This document shows, piece by piece, positions 5,545 to 6,742 of a stretch of 6,742 nt of DNA. Where the stretch lies: the NCBI GenBank assembly GCA_023428915.1, contig JAEYWL010000045.1, positions 1 through 6,742 on the forward strand, given 5' to 3'. This DNA comes from Verrucomicrobiota bacterium. GTDB taxonomy: Bacteria > Chlamydiota > Chlamydiia > Chlamydiales > JAEYWL01. The stretch's first letter is position 1; each line of letters opens with the position of its first letter. The notes beneath the pieces are model-generated. The model ran no database searches. It saw nothing but the letters and a program-made list of their open reading frames with translations, and was not told where the DNA came from. Both the position numbers and the translations under genes were made by a program.

Positions 5545-5580
5545 ATAAATCTCTAACTTTGTTATTGTTATGTAAAGTTA

Positions 5581-6423
5581 TTATCTTATGCGATTCATAA
5601 TTTTTTGGGAACATATTAAAGCAAATAGAAGGTTCCAAAATAAAAAGACTCCTAGTAGCCAGAAAGAGTCTTTAGCAGAAAATTTTTTCTGTAAACTAGG
5701 TATCGGAGCGGCGGCAATTCGTTCAGCACGAGCGGCTTGGAAATAGTAATTGCCGGCTTGTAATTTATCTTCATACGGCTCTGCTGCGTTTTTAGACCAT
5801 TCTGCTACTAAATAGCGATCCCAAGCTTCTTTAAGTTCTACATGCTGTTCTGCAATACTTGTAGAAAGCCTGCCATTGCCATAGTTTACAATTAAGCTCT
5901 CCTCTGCTGGATAAAGAGAGGCTTCTGGGTCAATTAACTCACCGCCAAACTGTCTGTTATCTATAGCGTAAAGCAGCGTGATAAAAGGCAAAAGCCACAC
6001 AGCGCCTCTGATCCAAGGCTTGGCTTTTAATACCCAAATGGGGAGCAGCAAGCCGAAAACTAACCAGGCGATAAAAAGCGGCGGGAGTTCCAATATCCCT
6101 TGTACTCCGGAAAAGATTTTTATCAGGAATGGCCGGCTCAGATCTTGTGCTTGTATTTGACTGGCCCTTTGAATGAGCTGTTGCTGTTCCACAGGCAGCG
6201 TGGCAAAACGCGCTTGATTAGCTTCGCGTTGCGCTTCGCCGAGATACTTAACTGCGAGCTCTCCTCTTCCCATTACAGTCTGAAAAACCAACTCTCTGGA
6301 GCGATGGGTAAACACTTCACCTAAAAAAGGCCAGCCAAAAATCCATAACATGTAAGAAAGAACAATGCAGAGTTGCAGGATGGCCAGTAATTTCATGCGA
6401 AAAGTTGGATAAGCAGCAGGCAT
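5581..6423 (-). CDS. Unrecognised integral membrane protein with four predicted membrane segments, 280 aa
   Basis: I cannot name the family. Hydrophobic segments lie at about 11-34 (KLLAILQLCIVLSYMLWIFG onward), 107-132 (with an ELPP kink at 112-115), 138-154 and 253-272. Between the first and second is a polar helical stretch (about 40-98) rich in Gln, Glu and Arg. Between the third and fourth is a ~100-residue polar domain (155-250) with many aromatic and charged residues (EESLIVNYGNGRLS, then LKEAWDRYLVAEWS). If N- and C-termini are cytoplasmic, both polar regions would face outside, but the topology is not certain from inspection. The start is ATG at 6423, with an alternative at Met10 (MKLLAIL); neither has a strong Shine-Dalgarno sequence. 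No enzyme motif is visible. It is followed after 36 nt by the 270-aa gene on the same strand and is probably the first gene of that unit. Confidence 0.88.
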   Translation of the reverse strand: MPAAYPTFRMKLLAILQLCIVLSYMLWIFGWPFLGEVFTHRSRELVFQTVMGRGELAVKYLGEAQREANQARFATLPVEQQQLIQRASQIQAQDLSRPFLIKIFSGVQGILELPPLFIAWLVFGLLLPIWVLKAKPWIRGAVWLLPFITLLYAIDNRQFGGELIDPEASLYPAEESLIVNYGNGRLSTSIAEQHVELKEAWDRYLVAEWSKNAAEPYEDKLQAGNYYFQAARAERIAAAPIPSLQKKFSAKDSFWLLGVFLFWNLLFALICSQKIMNRIR

Positions 6424-6550
6424 ACGTATTTTTCTCTAAAATTTAAGCAATCTAACATTCATAAATCTTACAGCAGACAAAGTCAAATTAGAAAAAAATA
6501 GCCTTCTGATCACATCCTAAGAGTAATATAAAAAAAGTTCGCAAAAGACA

Positions 6551-6580
6551 TTGCAGAATAAATCTGCGATTATGTATATT
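6551..6580 (+). promoter_or_regulatory. Weak promoter candidate pointing to the right edge
   Basis: TTGCAG (6551-6556) and TATATT (6575-6580) are 18 nt apart. The -10 box has five of six consensus bases; the -35 box matches only TTG. It would transcribe the possible RNA leader at the right end. A perfect TTGACA exists at 6669-6674 but has no acceptable -10 partner at normal spacing. Confidence 0.2.
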
Positions 6581-6640
6581 TTGCGTACTTTCGATAATAG
6601 AACGCGAGTGAAACAAAGCGCGTACGAAACGAAAAGAACA

Positions 6641-6660
6641 GCTTAACCAGCGAGTTAAGC
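6641..6660 (+). repeat. 7-bp hairpin in the right-end non-coding region
   Basis: GCTTAAC (6641-6647) pairs exactly with GTTAAGC (6654-6660) across the loop CAGCGA. It is compatible with the structured spacer or leader expected upstream of a stable RNA. Confidence 0.4.
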
Positions 6661-6704
6661 AAGTTATATTGACAGTATAAGAAAGGCAATGTGCAAGCAA
6701 AAGA

Positions 6705-6722
6705 CTCTGTTTTAGGACAGAG
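6705..6722 (+). repeat. 6-bp hairpin near the right edge
   Basis: CTCTGT (6705-6710) pairs with ACAGAG (6717-6722) across the loop TTTAGG. It directly precedes the 23S-leader-like end of the window and could be part of a processing stem; evidence is weak. Confidence 0.35.
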
Positions 6723-6742
6723 AAGTAAATAAAGCTTGTGTG

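Larger units (their letters stand above)
6424..6742. other. Gene-free region; right part resembles a 23S rRNA leader
   Basis: No convincing coding sequence is present in these 319 bases. The left part (6424-6540) is AT-rich and should contain the upstream region of the minus-strand 280-aa gene. The right part has several short stems typical of non-coding transcript: 6641-6660, 6705-6722 and TTGCAGA/TCTGCGA around 6551-6571. The final bases (AAGTAAATAAAGCTTGTGTG) resemble, from memory, the bases just before the conserved GGTGGATGCC near the 5' end of bacterial 23S rRNA. A 23S gene could therefore begin at the window edge on the plus strand. No 16S or tRNA is present within the 319 bases upstream, so if correct the 23S gene would not directly follow 16S. 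Confidence 0.35.

Noticed and set aside
5978..6324. Plus-strand ORFs at 5978-6160 and 6100-6324
   Set aside because: Complementary to the 280-aa membrane protein gene; no independent support.
6669..6697. TTGACA at 6669-6674 as part of a promoter
   Set aside because: No TATAAT-like hexamer occurs 16-18 nt downstream (the sequence there is around GTGCAAGC).
6488..6700. Minus-strand 70-aa ORF
   Set aside because: Composition is odd (Cys/Leu/Phe/Arg-rich), it covers the hairpins at 6551-6571 and 6641-6660, and the region looks non-coding on the plus strand.
1..6742. CRISPR array, tRNA gene or toxin-antitoxin pair
   Set aside because: No regularly spaced direct repeats, no cloverleaf with a TTCRA loop, and no antitoxin partner near the 56-aa gene; its 'plasmid stabilization' resemblance is to an annotation label only.

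Overview
The window looks like chromosomal DNA from a moderately AT-rich, Gram-negative-like bacterium. My best guess is an amoeba-associated Chlamydiae lineage (Parachlamydia/Protochlamydia-like). This rests only on the general look of the proteins and on a transposase fragment of the 'FFGGN' type that I associate with those genomes, so it is a low-to-moderate confidence inference. All convincing intact genes are on the minus strand. The only plus-strand coding signals are an insertion-sequence remnant and one doubtful small ORF.

Layout, left to right. Positions 12-88 hold a terminator-like structure with an eight-T tail, probably ending a plus-strand gene that lies left of the window and converges on coaD. 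Positions 128-1194 hold the housekeeping pair rsmD-coaD (16S rRNA m2G966 methyltransferase, then phosphopantetheine adenylyltransferase), transcribed right to left and separated by 5 nt. Positions 1226-1342 hold a large perfect hairpin nested inside a second inverted repeat. Positions 1368-3986 hold a three-gene minus-strand cluster: a membrane-anchored 652-aa protein with four copies of a roughly 100-residue NTF2-like/DUF4864-like domain plus a C-terminal beta-sandwich; a 154-aa apparently exported protein with a fifth copy of the domain; and a 56-aa highly charged protein. The first two genes are separated by one in-frame TAA, the second starts with TTG behind a strong Shine-Dalgarno sequence, and the third follows 24 nt later with its own strong Shine-Dalgarno sequence.

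Positions 3987-4731 are an accessory or eroded segment. It holds a possible TTG-initiated 59-codon ORF, a small palindrome in a promoter-like context, and the first ~55 codons of an IS982-like transposase that then runs into unrelated sequence. Positions 4732-6423 carry two minus-strand genes for proteins I cannot name: a 270-aa protein with one membrane segment followed by a coiled coil, and a 280-aa protein with four predicted membrane segments. Positions 6424-6742 have no convincing gene. The last ~100 bases contain short hairpins and a closing sequence that resembles the leader just before a 23S rRNA gene, which would then start at or just beyond the right edge.

The most unusual element is the domain-repeat cluster at 1563-3986. 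One envelope-facing domain has been multiplied four times in a single polypeptide and once more in an adjacent exported protein, across an in-frame stop/start junction with a strong hairpin in the signal-peptide codons.
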